Shown piece after piece: positions 40,986-52,575 of a stretch of 64,000 bases of DNA. The first letter of the stretch is position 1; each line of letters starts with the position of its first letter. The stretch comes from Anaerolineaceae bacterium (GTDB lineage: Bacteria > Chloroflexota > Anaerolineae > Aggregatilineales > Phototrophicaceae), in contig NZXX01000001.1 in NCBI GenBank assembly GCA_002702065.1, positions 868,001 through 932,000 of the forward strand. The letters are read 5' to 3'. The position numbers were made by a program, and so were the translations under genes. Under the pieces are notes generated by a model, which was not told the origin of the DNA, ran no database searches, and was given only the letters and a program-made list of their open reading frames with translations.

Positions 40986-41890
40986 CGCATTTGCCCCTCA
41001 TAGCGGAAAATCCGGCGCAGGCCATCGGCCATCAGGTTGACCGCGATGACCAGCAGGGCGATGGCTCCGGCGGGAAACCATAATTCCCATGGTGAACGAG
41101 AAAAGTTCTGGCGTGCCTCGGCCACCATGCGGCCCCAGTCTGGTGATGGCGGCTGCACCCCCAAACCCAGGAAGCCGAGTGAGGCTGTCAGAAAGATGGC
41201 ATATGAAAAGCGCAGCGCCGCTTCGACCGCCAGCGCGGGCAGCACCCCCGGCAGAATTTCGCGGAACAGAATATAGGCGGTGCTCTCGCCGCGCAGCCGG
41301 GCCGCTTCAATATAGCCACTGGCACGGATATTCAGCGTTGCGCTGCGAATGACGCGCGTGACAATCGGCACATACAGCAGCACAATCACGATGATGATGC
41401 CAATACGCGATGGCCCGATCGTCCCCAGCATCACCAGCGCCAGCACCAGGGCCGGAATCGCCAGCAGGCTATCAAGCCCGCGCGAGATGATTTCGTCGAT
41501 CCAACCGCCGAAGTAACCCAGTGCCAGCCCCAGAATGGTGCCAATGGCAACCGCGATAAAGGTTGCGACGCCGGGGATGATGATGACTTCTCTGGCCCCC
41601 CACAGCACACGGCTGAAGACATCGCGGCTCAGGCGGTCCGTGCCAAAATAGTGTTCGAGCGACGGTGGCTGACTGAGGGCGCCGGGGATTAATTCATCAA
41701 AGCGGTAGGGCGAGATCATGGGTCCGATAAAGGCAAGCAGGATGAACAAAACAACAATGCAAGTGCCGATGAGGGGCAGTGGATAACGGACTAATTGACG
41801 CGCGATGGCAAGGGGTGAAAAGCTGGATGTGCTTTGTGTTGAAGAAGGCGGAGTCCCGGAGGACTCCGCACTTGTTTGTCCGGTGGTCAC
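40982..41890 (-). CDS. Oligopeptide/dipeptide-type ABC transporter permease (DppC-like)
   Basis: 302 residues: a Ser/Thr-rich cytoplasmic N terminus (~1-30), a first helix ('PLPLIGTCIVVLFILLAFIG'), the OppC periplasmic motif 'HYFGTDRLSRDVFSRVLWGAR' (in part), and an EAA region 'EAARLRGESTAYILFREILPG'. It forms the translocation pore with the DppB-like protein. The 5' end of the gene contains a perfect 9-bp hairpin (41848-41869). It is preceded by the binding-protein gene 60 bases upstream and overlaps the ATPase start by 4 bases. Confidence 0.93.
   Translation of the reverse strand: MTTGQTSAESSGTPPSSTQSTSSFSPLAIARQLVRYPLPLIGTCIVVLFILLAFIGPMISPYRFDELIPGALSQPPSLEHYFGTDRLSRDVFSRVLWGAREVIIIPGVATFIAVAIGTILGLALGYFGGWIDEIISRGLDSLLAIPALVLALVMLGTIGPSRIGIIIVIVLLYVPIVTRVIRSATLNIRASGYIEAARLRGESTAYILFREILPGVLPALAVEAALRFSYAIFLTASLGFLGLGVQPPSPDWGRMVAEARQNFSRSPWELWFPAGAIALLVIAVNLMADGLRRIFRYEGQMR
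41848..41869 (-). promoter_or_regulatory. Strong hairpin inside the 5' coding region of the DppC-like gene
   Basis: GCGGAGTCC-loop-GGACTCCGC, a perfect 9-bp stem with a 4-base loop, spans codons ~8-14 of the permease gene. On the minus strand it is followed by CTTCTTCAAC. It lies just downstream of the binding-protein gene, where ABC operons often place a hairpin that lowers permease expression or protects the upstream message. Confidence 0.5.
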
Positions 41891-41950
41891 AGCAAACCAC
41901 TCCTGAAGTTGGTCGGGTTAATGGTTAGAGGTGACCGCCAAGGTAACATC

Positions 41951-43519
41951 TTAGCTGGCAAGCGACACATTGCGGTAGTCGGTCAGGCCAGGGAAGGGTG
42001 CCATCGTCAGGTTCTGAACCCGGTTGCTGGCGACACCAATCATGTTCGCGAAGTACGGCACGATGATGGGGCCTTCCTCATTGAAGATTTCCGCAATCTG
42101 ACGATAGATGTCGGCACGAGCCTCGGTGTCTGTCGTGACGCCGGCTTCTTCGACCAGCGCGTCCAGTTCCGGATTGGACAGGCGCGTTTCGTTAAAGCCA
42201 CCGATGCAGTCTTCGGCAATGGCCGATGTGACATAGGCTTCCAGCAGGAACAACTGCGGCACAGGCCGGTCGCCCCAGCCGGTAATGCCCAGCTCGACAT
42301 TGCAGTAGTTGATGTCGTTGGATGTGTCGTAGTACAGGCCCGCGTCGCGCTGATCAATGGTGACATTGATCCCCGCCTGCATCCACTGCTGCTGAAGCAG
42401 GGTGGCCATTTCGACATACTCGAAGGCGGTGGGCACGTACAGCGTCATCTCCAGCCCATCCGGATACCCGGCTTCTTCCAGCAGTCGCCGTGCTTCTTCC
42501 GGATCATAGGTCTGGGTTTCGATGTCGTCGGCGTAGTAGACGCCATAGGCCGGGGCAATCGGGTCGTTGTTGCCGATCGTGCCACGCCCCAACAGCAGAA
42601 TGTCATTGAGCTGCTGGCGATCCGTCGCGTATTTGAAGGCCTGACGTACCAGTGGGTCCGTGCCGGGGCCAACATCCGTCCGCAGCCGGATGACACCATG
42701 CTGGCTGGTTGGCTGCTCAATCACACTCAGCCCCTCAGCGACACCGTCAGCAACCAGCGAGGTCGGTACTTTGTAGATAAAGTCTACTTCGCCCGTTGTC
42801 ACCGCATCAAAGGCTGTGACGGCCTCGCCGGAGAAGTAAACATGCTCCATGCCATCCAGTAACGGCTGGCCTTCTTTCCAGTAGTTGTCATTCTTCACGA
42901 ATACCGCGCGGCCACCGACATTCGGGTCGAATGATTCCAGCAGGAAGGGGCCGGTGCCATTAAAGCTGGCGTAGGGATCATCACCTTCACCGATGGTATT
43001 GGGCGATTCGGTGCCATCTTTCAGAATGAGCGCGAAACGCGATGCGACACCATACAGGAAGTCTGCGTTGGCTTCCGGAATGGTGAAGACCACGGTCTGC
43101 TCGTCCGGCGCAGAAATCTCGAAGTCGCCCAGCAGCGCCAGCGCCGACGATTCCAGTTCTTTCAGACGATTGTATGTGTAGACCACATCCGCCGAGGTAA
43201 ACGGCGAACCATCGTGGAATGTCACACCCTCAGCCAGGGTAAAGGTATAGGTCAGGCCATCGTCGCTGATGGTCCAGTCTGTTGCCAGGTTCGGTACGAT
43301 GCTCGAATCCGGTGCAACTTCGATCAGATAATCATAAATCGCACGGTTGAGCGCGGTTTCCGGGTCATTGCTGCCGAGTGCCGGGTCAAGCACAACGGGG
43401 GCTTCCATGCCAACCCGCAGTACATTGTCCTGGGCGCTGGCGGCTCCGCTGATCACAAAAATAACGACCATGACAAGTATGAGACGGATAAGAGAGTGCT
43501 GAACACGACTCACTTTCAT
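41951..43519 (-). CDS. ABC transporter substrate-binding protein (SBP_bac_5, peptide type)
   Basis: 522 residues with a signal peptide (~1-30, cleavage after 'GAASA'), no lipobox Cys, and a family 5 extracellular solute-binding fold: 'VLDPALGSNDPETALNRAIYD', 'ATDWTISDDGLTYTFTLAEG' and 'VTFHDGSPFTSADVVYTYNRL' (all in part). It delivers peptide-like or glycoside ligands to the DppBC pore. It is the first gene of the importer operon, with a candidate promoter ~80 bases upstream. Confidence 0.95.
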   Translation of the reverse strand: MKVSRVQHSLIRLILVMVVIFVISGAASAQDNVLRVGMEAPVVLDPALGSNDPETALNRAIYDYLIEVAPDSSIVPNLATDWTISDDGLTYTFTLAEGVTFHDGSPFTSADVVYTYNRLKELESSALALLGDFEISAPDEQTVVFTIPEANADFLYGVASRFALILKDGTESPNTIGEGDDPYASFNGTGPFLLESFDPNVGGRAVFVKNDNYWKEGQPLLDGMEHVYFSGEAVTAFDAVTTGEVDFIYKVPTSLVADGVAEGLSVIEQPTSQHGVIRLRTDVGPGTDPLVRQAFKYATDRQQLNDILLLGRGTIGNNDPIAPAYGVYYADDIETQTYDPEEARRLLEEAGYPDGLEMTLYVPTAFEYVEMATLLQQQWMQAGINVTIDQRDAGLYYDTSNDINYCNVELGITGWGDRPVPQLFLLEAYVTSAIAEDCIGGFNETRLSNPELDALVEEAGVTTDTEARADIYRQIAEIFNEEGPIIVPYFANMIGVASNRVQNLTMAPFPGLTDYRNVSLAS

Positions 43520-43597
43520 GTTTTCTCCTTTTGGTCAGTTAGGGCAAACATTAACTATTCCGCGTACGCAACAAATGTTCTGTAATGTTCCTTACAA

Positions 43598-43627
43598 ATC
43601 ATATAGTACACCACCTATTCCAAGCAA
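43598..43627 (-). promoter_or_regulatory. Candidate promoter of the peptide ABC operon
   Basis: Minus strand TTGCTT (43622-43627), 18-bp spacer, TATGAT (43598-43603); leader ~70 bases. The rest of 43520-43778 shows no gene I can support. Confidence 0.45.
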
Positions 43628-43778
43628 ACGCTCATCTTTCATATACTTCTCAAATACTCGCACATATGTTTGGCCGATATGGCCATAAAAATAGTTCAGT
43701 TGGGCCTGTTGAACCCCTGGACGAACGGTTAGTGTCTTGCTTATATCGTCATAATTCATGCTTTACGAGTAGGGACAC

Positions 43779-44927
43779 ATGAGTCAGATACGTACCATCT
43801 TCGACCTGTTGAAAGCCACTTTTGATAGCTGGAGCCATGACAAAGCACCTCGTCTGGCGGCAGCGCTGGCCTACTACACGGCTTTTTCAATTGCGCCATT
43901 ACTTGTGATTGTCATCGCTGTCGCCGGGCTGGTATTGGGGCAAGAGGCGGCTGAGGGGCAAATTGTCGGGCAGATCCGCAACGAAATTGGTGAGGATACG
44001 GCGCAGGTGATCGAAACCATGCTGGAAAATTCGGCGAGCACCTCGTCGGGCATTGTTGCAACGGTATTGGGTATTGCGGCGGTTGCGCTGGGGGCGGCTG
44101 GGTTCTTCGGCCAGTTGCAGGATGCCCTTAATACCGTGTGGGGCGTCGAGCCCAAAGGCGGTGGTGTGGTCGCCATGATCAAGCAGCGATTTTTGTCATT
44201 TACCATGGTGTTGGGCATCGGGTTCCTGCTGCTTGTCTCGCTGGTCATAAGCGCGGTGTTGTCCTCACTGCATAACTTTGTCGGGACCTTGCTGCCGCAG
44301 GCGCAGCTCCTGACGCAATTGCTGAACATTGCGTTGTCGCTTGGGATCATTACGCTGTTATTCGCCATGATCTATAAGGTTCTGCCGGATGTCGAAATCG
44401 CGTGGAACGACGTATGGGTCGGATCATTTATGACAGCCTTGCTGTTTACGGTTGGCAAGTATCTGTTGGGCCTGTATCTGGGCAACAGCGGGGTTGCATC
44501 GACCTATGGTGTCGCCGGGTCCTTTGTGGTGCTGCTGTTGTGGATTTATTATTCCGCGCAGATCCTGTTGTTTGGCGCAGAACTCACCCAGGTCTATGCC
44601 CGTCGTTACGGCACGCGTATCCGCCCGGCTGACAATGCTGTGGCGGTGTCGAGTGATTGGGATGGCAGCCGTAAGTCTGCTTCGCCAGCGCCCAAACCCA
44701 CACGTGCGACCACGCCGCCGCGGGCAGCGATGACCTATCCTGCGCTGTCGTCATCCGTCCCCGCATTGCCAGAACCGGTGCCATCGCCTCAAATCGACGT
44801 GCCATCGGAAGCGGAGCAGTCGCGCCGATTTTCGATCTTCTGGGGTGGGCTGGCGCTCTATAATACGCTAGTGGCCGGTTTATTGGTGGCACTCACCGTG
44901 TTTGACCGCAAAAAAGCGCGCGGTTAG
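43779..44927 (+). CDS. YihY/BrkB-family inner-membrane protein
   Basis: 382 residues. The first ~280 form the YihY/virulence-factor BrkB domain with six membrane helices. Family marks are 'DKAPRLAAALAYYTAFSIAPLL', 'GFFGQLQDALNTVWGVE' and 'NSGVASTYGVAGSFVVLLLW' (each in part), plus 'GAELTQVYARRYG'. A Pro/Ala-rich cytoplasmic linker (~285-345) leads to one further membrane segment at the C terminus ('WGGLALYNTLVAGLLVALTVF'), beyond the usual end of the family. Function unknown (the RNase BN assignment of E. coli YihY was withdrawn). A terminator follows. Confidence 0.92.
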   Translation: MSQIRTIFDLLKATFDSWSHDKAPRLAAALAYYTAFSIAPLLVIVIAVAGLVLGQEAAEGQIVGQIRNEIGEDTAQVIETMLENSASTSSGIVATVLGIAAVALGAAGFFGQLQDALNTVWGVEPKGGGVVAMIKQRFLSFTMVLGIGFLLLVSLVISAVLSSLHNFVGTLLPQAQLLTQLLNIALSLGIITLLFAMIYKVLPDVEIAWNDVWVGSFMTALLFTVGKYLLGLYLGNSGVASTYGVAGSFVVLLLWIYYSAQILLFGAELTQVYARRYGTRIRPADNAVAVSSDWDGSRKSASPAPKPTRATTPPRAAMTYPALSSSVPALPEPVPSPQIDVPSEAEQSRRFSIFWGGLALYNTLVAGLLVALTVFDRKKARG

Positions 44928-44947
44928 CGACCCATAGAAATCCATGC

Positions 44948-44990
44948 AGCGCAAGCCACGTACGGTTTGCGCTGGTTTGGTTTCCCTCTT
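44948..44990 (+). terminator. Intrinsic terminator of the YihY-family gene
   Basis: AGCGCAAGCC-ACGTAC-GGTTTGCGCT, a 10-bp stem with one G-U pair (44948-44973), followed by GGTTTGGTTTCCCTCTT. Confidence 0.75.
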
Positions 44991-45132
44991 ATCATGTCTT
45001 TGTGATGCACGTTATTCCGCTGGTTAAAACGTAAATTCGGACGGATTAGTCTAAGCAAGCGCAGTAATTTATGTTATATTGGCCGGGTTTTCAACGACAT
45101 CTGGGCTTTTCTAAACCTGGAGACAGGACACG

Positions 45133-47358
45133 ATGAACATCTTTACAAGTTATATCGACCGTGACGAGCGCCGTGAGGCCGACCGCAAACTGCCACGATT
45201 GATGGTCGAAGGGCTGCTGTTGGGCGGCACCGGTCTCGGCGTACTGGCACTCATCTTCGAGATCGCCGCCGATGCCTTCAGCGTCGCTGCATATCAGACA
45301 TTACTGGCCATCGATGGCGCGCATGGCCATCATGAGATTGCGATGCTGGCGTTCGCCGTACTGTCGATCATGCTGTTTTTTGGCATCGTGCCTGCCTACA
45401 AGGCCGGGGCCTATCTGAGACCGAATGCGGGCGGCAGCGGCCCGCTGGTGGAGGCGATTGGTCCACCACGAATGCGTTTCCTGTCGTGGGTCGGCACCAG
45501 CATGTTTTTTATCGATGCGGTGCTCACGATTATCATCAGCTCCATTTCAGCGTCTGACGTCACCCTGCTGATCCTGCCGGAGATTGCGCCTTACCGTATC
45601 TTCCTGGCCGAAGCCTATGCCTTTTTTATCATGGCCGTGCTGGTCGCTGTCGGCCCGAAGCGGGCGGTGCCCTTGTTTCTGGTGGGCGGTGGTGCGTTCA
45701 CGATCTTTACTGTTTTTGCGCTGACGACGGTAAGTTTTACGGCGGCCAGTCAGCCACAGCTTGCCCTTCAGGTGCCTGCAATTGTCGAAGGGCTGGAAGA
45801 AAGTGGTGTGGTGACACATGTCGTACAGGCGACGGAAGACGTAGGTTCGCTGTCGATCGCGCTGTTTTTCCAGTTTTTCCTGCGTTCAATGAGTAGCGCC
45901 ATGCTGGGGTTTTCCGGTTATGAAGTGATTCCGGCGAGTGGCAAGCACGCGGCCCGCCCCAAATGGAAAGTGATTAATACGGCGCTGGTTCTGGCCGCAG
46001 TCTTCCTTATCAGCACGGGTGTGATGCAGTTGTTTGCCGCAACCCAGTGGCGTATCCCGGCGACGGAAGGTTACAGTACGCTGTTGATTCAGTACGAACT
46101 GGTTTTTGGTACCGGAACGGCGATGCTGACGATAGCCGGTGTGTTGCTGGCAGTTATCTTGCTGCTGGCGCAGGGCGGTGGTTATGTCGGCGGTGCTGCT
46201 GTCGCGGCCAATGCGGCGCGGTTAGGGCGCTTGCCGCGTCCGTTTGAAAACGACCGTAATGGTGTCGTGGTGATCTGGTTGGCGGCAGCAATCCTGATTC
46301 CGTTTATTCGTACGGTGACTGTTGTTGAAGCGTTTTATGCCTTTGGTTTTGTCAGCGCATTTATCATCACCAGTACGACGGTTTACTTTGTACGCGATGA
46401 TATTCTGCGCGCCAGAGGTATTGAACCCGGCTCGGCGGAAGCCAAGTCGCTGCGCTTTGCCGGGCTGCGTGGGATGGTCGCCAGCTACATCATGGGCGTG
46501 ATTCTGGTCACCCAGAAGACCGACGCCTTGTTACCTATTGCCATTGCGACGACGATCATCACAGCCTTCCAGTTGTTTATTCATCGGGGTGGTATGCAGG
46601 GCTTTATCCCCATTTCCGAAGAAGAGGTACGCGCTTCGCAGCTGCCGGGCCGCCAGCGTTTGTACACCAGCGGGAGCGATCGTTCCCTTGATGAGGCTCG
46701 CCAGCACGGTATTGCCGAAGTCGTGGAGCATCTGATTGATGTGGGGGCACTGGTGAAGTTCAATGTGGAGCCTGAACGCATCCGGCGTTTGGTCAGCCAT
46801 ACATACGATATTCTGCCGGTGACGTGGATCGAGACTGAAGAAGCCCACCATCACGGCGAACGCTTTGAGGAACCAAGTGAACAGCTGGAAAATGCCTACT
46901 GGGAAGCCTATAACCGGCATGACGAGATTCTGGCGACGATTGAACATTTCTCGCACTATGGCATCTTCACCTTTATCGACAAGTACAGCCATAACTGGAT
47001 TGGGCCGGAACGGACTGAGGCAGATGTCCAGCGTGAAATGATCCGAGCCTTGTTCCCACGCACCCCGCTGGAAGAGGTGTGGGAGGAATTCCAGGATTAT
47101 GAGTGGATCAAGCAGCCGGAATCTGTCTGGCAGTTCTGCCGCCAGCGCTATATCTGGGCAAAAGATCAATGGCCGAATATCAGCGGGCGAATCACCACTG
47201 TCTGGACGCTTCAGGATCTGGGGCTGGTGGAACACGTGGACCCGGAACAACTGGACGCCATTCTGAAGCCGAACCCTCTGCCAGAGCGTCTTGAGAAGGT
47301 GATGGACAAATTTGAACATCGTCGTTCCGATGACGTTGACGATACGAACGAGGCATAA
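45133..47358 (+). CDS. APC-superfamily transporter with large soluble C-terminal region
   Basis: 741 residues. Residues ~20-480 hold ~12 hydrophobic segments in an amino acid/polyamine-permease-like arrangement ('FQFFLRSMSSAMLGFSGYEVIPASG' region, then 'GGYVGGAAVAANAARLGRLPRPF', parts shown, as in APC transporters). The last ~240 residues are soluble and acidic, with 'EHLIDVGALVKFNVEPERI', 'ETEEAHHHGERFEEPSE' and 'WEEFQDYEWIKQPESVWQF'. I recognise no domain in this tail. The gene is monocistronic; the convergent cobU ends 21 bases beyond it. Substrate unknown. Confidence 0.82.
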   Translation: MNIFTSYIDRDERREADRKLPRLMVEGLLLGGTGLGVLALIFEIAADAFSVAAYQTLLAIDGAHGHHEIAMLAFAVLSIMLFFGIVPAYKAGAYLRPNAGGSGPLVEAIGPPRMRFLSWVGTSMFFIDAVLTIIISSISASDVTLLILPEIAPYRIFLAEAYAFFIMAVLVAVGPKRAVPLFLVGGGAFTIFTVFALTTVSFTAASQPQLALQVPAIVEGLEESGVVTHVVQATEDVGSLSIALFFQFFLRSMSSAMLGFSGYEVIPASGKHAARPKWKVINTALVLAAVFLISTGVMQLFAATQWRIPATEGYSTLLIQYELVFGTGTAMLTIAGVLLAVILLLAQGGGYVGGAAVAANAARLGRLPRPFENDRNGVVVIWLAAAILIPFIRTVTVVEAFYAFGFVSAFIITSTTVYFVRDDILRARGIEPGSAEAKSLRFAGLRGMVASYIMGVILVTQKTDALLPIAIATTIITAFQLFIHRGGMQGFIPISEEEVRASQLPGRQRLYTSGSDRSLDEARQHGIAEVVEHLIDVGALVKFNVEPERIRRLVSHTYDILPVTWIETEEAHHHGERFEEPSEQLENAYWEAYNRHDEILATIEHFSHYGIFTFIDKYSHNWIGPERTEADVQREMIRALFPRTPLEEVWEEFQDYEWIKQPESVWQFCRQRYIWAKDQWPNISGRITTVWTLQDLGLVEHVDPEQLDAILKPNPLPERLEKVMDKFEHRRSDDVDDTNEA

Positions 47359-47379
47359 GGCTGATCGACTGCGCGGGGG

Positions 47380-47925
47380 TCAGGGTTTCAGTTGCCACCC
47401 GATCCCGGCGACTAACAGCAGCACTTCATCGGCTGCCTCGGCGATACGCTGGTTAGCACGTCCGAGTGCGTCGCGATAGAGCCGCCCCAGGCGGTAGGGT
47501 GGCACAATGCCCATGCCCACTTCATTGCTGATGATCAGCCACGTAGCTGTGGAAGCGTGGTAGGCGTTCAGCAGCTTATCCACCTCAGCCAGCACCGCAT
47601 CCTCAGCCTGGGCAGGCGTGCAATTCTCCGGGAGCTGCAACAGCACATTTGAGGCCAGCAGGGTCACACAGTCCACCAGAACCGTATCATGCTGGTTTAA
47701 TGCTGCGCCTATCGCTGAACCCGTGTTGAGGGGGGCTTCCAGCGTATGCCAGTCAGCCGGGCGTTCGGCACGGTGGCGGGCGATGCGATCCTGCATTTCA
47801 TCATCAAATGCCTGCGCTGTCGCCACGAACAGGACGTGCTTCCCGTTCTGGCGTGCCCACTGCTCCGCATAATGGCTTTTGCCACCGCGGGCGCCGCCAA
47901 GCAAGAAGATCAACCGTTGAGCCAT
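47380..47925 (-). CDS. cobU: Adenosylcobinamide kinase/guanylyltransferase
   Basis: 181 residues, full length for CobU. The P-loop 'GGARGGKS' (10-17) has Gly where most members have Ser (GG-R-SGKS). 'VATAQAFDDEMQDRIARHRAE' contains the region of the GMP-accepting His, and 'VDCVTLLASNVL' and 'ISNEVGMGIVP' are family marks. It phosphorylates adenosylcobinamide and attaches GMP to give AdoCbi-GDP. Overlaps the cobS stop region by 16 bases. Confidence 0.95.
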   Translation of the reverse strand: MAQRLIFLLGGARGGKSHYAEQWARQNGKHVLFVATAQAFDDEMQDRIARHRAERPADWHTLEAPLNTGSAIGAALNQHDTVLVDCVTLLASNVLLQLPENCTPAQAEDAVLAEVDKLLNAYHASTATWLIISNEVGMGIVPPYRLGRLYRDALGRANQRIAEAADEVLLLVAGIGWQLKP

Positions 47926-48653
47926 ATCCCCAACCCCAGCAAACCAGCCAGCTCCGTGAGTTCACAAAGCGCGCCATAAACATCGCCCGTCAGGCCACCA
48001 CCCAGCCGCCGCGCTGCCCATGTGCCTATCAACAGGGCGAACGCCGTGCTGAACACGAATACGAGAACGGTCCCCAGCATCTGTTGCACGACGGCCAGAC
48101 AGATGACCAGGGTCAGGGCGGCTGCACCCAGCACCTGCGGCCAGCCCAGCCCATCGCGGAAGTACGCCCCCATTCCGCTGGAACGGGCATAGGGGAAATG
48201 AAATGCGGCGACGACCAAGTTCCAGCGTCCGATGACCGGAACCGCTATGAGAAGCAGCGGCGTGACCTGTTGCAGCAGCAGCCATTTGCCGAGCAGGAGC
48301 AGTACCAGCCCAACGACGGCCCACGAACCGGCACGCGGGTCTTTCATGATTTCCAGACGCCGTTCTGGCTGTACCGTTGCCAGCAGGCCATCGCAGCTGT
48401 CGCCAAAGCCGTCCAGATGCAGCCCACCGGTGGCAATTACCCATACGAGCAGGGTCAGAAATGCGGTGATTTCTGGCGAAATAAGGTTTAGAGAGGCCGT
48501 GCCAGCCAGCAGCAGGCCGATAAACAGCCCGACCAGCGGAAACCCTGTAAACGACCACCCCGCCTTGCGGCTATCACCATACCCCAGCGGCACGATGGTC
48601 AGGAAGGAAAACGCGCTGCGCAGGTCAGCCCACATCCAGCGTTCCCATTTCAT
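47910..48653 (-). CDS. cobS: Adenosylcobinamide-GDP ribazoletransferase (cobalamin synthase)
   Basis: 247 residues, a polytopic membrane protein. 'LRSAFSFLTIVPLG', 'GFPLVGLFIGLLLAG', the metal-binding 'GGLHLDGFGDSCDGLLA' and 'GRWNLVVAAFHFPYARSSGMGAYF' (in part) are CobS signatures. It joins AdoCbi-GDP and alpha-ribazole to make cobalamin. The start at 48653 overlaps cobT by 29 bases; an ATG at 48635 is a possible alternative start. Confidence 0.96.
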   Translation of the reverse strand: MKWERWMWADLRSAFSFLTIVPLGYGDSRKAGWSFTGFPLVGLFIGLLLAGTASLNLISPEITAFLTLLVWVIATGGLHLDGFGDSCDGLLATVQPERRLEIMKDPRAGSWAVVGLVLLLLGKWLLLQQVTPLLLIAVPVIGRWNLVVAAFHFPYARSSGMGAYFRDGLGWPQVLGAAALTLVICLAVVQQMLGTVLVFVFSTAFALLIGTWAARRLGGGLTGDVYGALCELTELAGLLGLGIWLNG

Positions 48654-49680
48654 TGAGGGTGCGCATCGCCGCTTCGATAATGGGCAGGGCCAGCAGTGCC
48701 CCGGTGCCTTCTCCCAGCCGCATATGCAGGTCCAGCAGCGGCTTCAGCCCCAGGTAATCCAGTGCGGCATCGTGGCCCGGTTCGGCGCTGCGGTGCCCGG
48801 CAATCAGAAAATGCTGGACATCCGGGTTGTACTGGTGGGCGATTGACGCGGCTGCGGTGCAGATCAAACCGTCGAGGATGACCGGGATGTGCTGGCTGGC
48901 CGCGTATAACATCGCGCCTGCCATGGCGCCGATCTCGAAACCGCCAACTTTCATCAGCGTATCGCGGTTGGCCGGATGGTGATATTTCAGTGCCTGTTCG
49001 ATCAGCGCAACTTTTTGTTGCAAGTGCTCGTCATCGAGGCCGGTGCCGCGCCCGGTGACTTCCGATGGTGCATGCCCGGTGATGGCCGCGATGATTGCGC
49101 TGGCGCTGGTGGTGTTGCCGATACCCATTTCTCCGACAACCAGTACATCCAGCCCCTGACGGATTTCGTCAGTCACCACATCCATGCCAATTTGCAGGGC
49201 CTGCTGCGCTTGTTCGGCGGTCATGGCGGTTGATTGCGAAAAGTCGGCGGTGCCGCGTGCGATCTTGCGCGGGACGAAAGCCGGTTGGCGCATGCGCTGT
49301 TCATGGTTGTTTTCAAGTGGGGTCGGGCGCAGTTTAAAATCCCCATTGACCCCCGCATCAACCACCGTGACGCGCGTGTGCATCTGGCGAGCCAGCACGT
49401 TGACAGCCGCCTTGCCCGCCAGAAACTGATTGACCATATACGCCGTGATGGATTGCGGAACGGTGCTGACCGGATGGGCTGTAATGCCATGATCGCCGGC
49501 GAAAACCAGCACGGCGCGCCGGCCCGGAAACCAGGTGCTGTGCCCGGTCATCCCGGCTAACCGGATCGACAGATTTTCCAGTTCACCCAGAGCACCTTGT
49601 GGTTTGACGCGGGAATTCTGCCAATCCTGGGCGTGCTGCATCGCCGTGGTGTCCAATGCGGGAATGGTTGGAATGTTCAT
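48625..49680 (-). CDS. cobT: Nicotinate-nucleotide-dimethylbenzimidazole phosphoribosyltransferase
   Basis: 351 residues, full length. Signatures: 'KPQGALGELENLSIRLAGM', 'FAGDHGITAHPVS', 'VGEMGIGNTTSASAI' and the catalytic-Glu loop 'RLGEGTGALLALP'. It makes alpha-ribazole phosphate from dimethylbenzimidazole or a related base. First gene of cobT-cobS-cobU. Only ~35 bases separate its start from the gyrA terminator, so there is no room for a cobalamin riboswitch. Confidence 0.97.
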   Translation of the reverse strand: MNIPTIPALDTTAMQHAQDWQNSRVKPQGALGELENLSIRLAGMTGHSTWFPGRRAVLVFAGDHGITAHPVSTVPQSITAYMVNQFLAGKAAVNVLARQMHTRVTVVDAGVNGDFKLRPTPLENNHEQRMRQPAFVPRKIARGTADFSQSTAMTAEQAQQALQIGMDVVTDEIRQGLDVLVVGEMGIGNTTSASAIIAAITGHAPSEVTGRGTGLDDEHLQQKVALIEQALKYHHPANRDTLMKVGGFEIGAMAGAMLYAASQHIPVILDGLICTAAASIAHQYNPDVQHFLIAGHRSAEPGHDAALDYLGLKPLLDLHMRLGEGTGALLALPIIEAAMRTLNEMGTLDVG

Positions 49681-49714
49681 GTGGGCGGCTGGCTCCTGCG
49701 TGTGGTGAGTTGTG

Positions 49715-49752
49715 GAAACAAAACGAGCGAGCCTGCAAAAGACTCGCTCGTT
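49715..49752 (-). terminator. Intrinsic terminator of gyrA
   Basis: Perfect 10-bp stem AACGAGCGAG/CTCGCTCGTT with an 11-base loop (49722-49752), followed on the minus strand by TTGTTTCC. It starts 13 bases after the gyrA stop. Confidence 0.85.
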
Positions 49753-49764
49753 AGAATAGCAGGT

Positions 49765-52272
<2,508 letters not shown>

Positions 52273-52499
52273 AGGCAATACGTGCACCGCGGGGCTGCTC
52301 TACCCGGCAGCGCCGATCTCCTTTCGTCGTCCCTATTCGTCGTCAGAGTCTTCGAGCGATGAAGTTCATTGTTGCAATGGGGTGTATGATTGAGGGGGAT
52401 AACTGGCTTACATTTAGCATCAAACACCCATACCATTGATCATTCATAACAGCTATGATTATACCTGAAATTGGCAAAAAAGGCGATAGTGGGGTTTCT

Positions 52500-52543
52500 G
52501 TATCCCAAATGGTAATAGAGTTATCCCAAATTTTTTGGGATAA
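52500..52543. promoter_or_regulatory. Operator-like repeat cluster: one direct half-site plus a 10-bp palindrome
   Basis: TTATCCCAAA-TTT-TTTGGGATAA (52521-52543) is a perfect 10-bp inverted repeat. A further TATCCCAAA half-site lies at 52501-52509, exactly 21 bp from the same sequence in the palindrome. The AT-rich stem and lack of a following U tract argue against a terminator. It lies 33 bp upstream of the TPR gene and ~230 bp upstream of gyrA. Confidence 0.55.
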
Positions 52544-52575
52544 CCCACATGCGAAATAGTTGATAAGGTTTTTCG

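Noticed and set aside
43585..43782. 65-codon plus-strand open frame between the ABC operon and the YihY gene
   Set aside because: No ribosome site and no family pattern, and it overlaps the candidate promoter of the divergent operon.
49681..49714. Cobalamin riboswitch upstream of cobT
   Set aside because: Only ~35 bases separate the gyrA terminator from cobT, too little for the element, and no B12-box-like sequence was seen.
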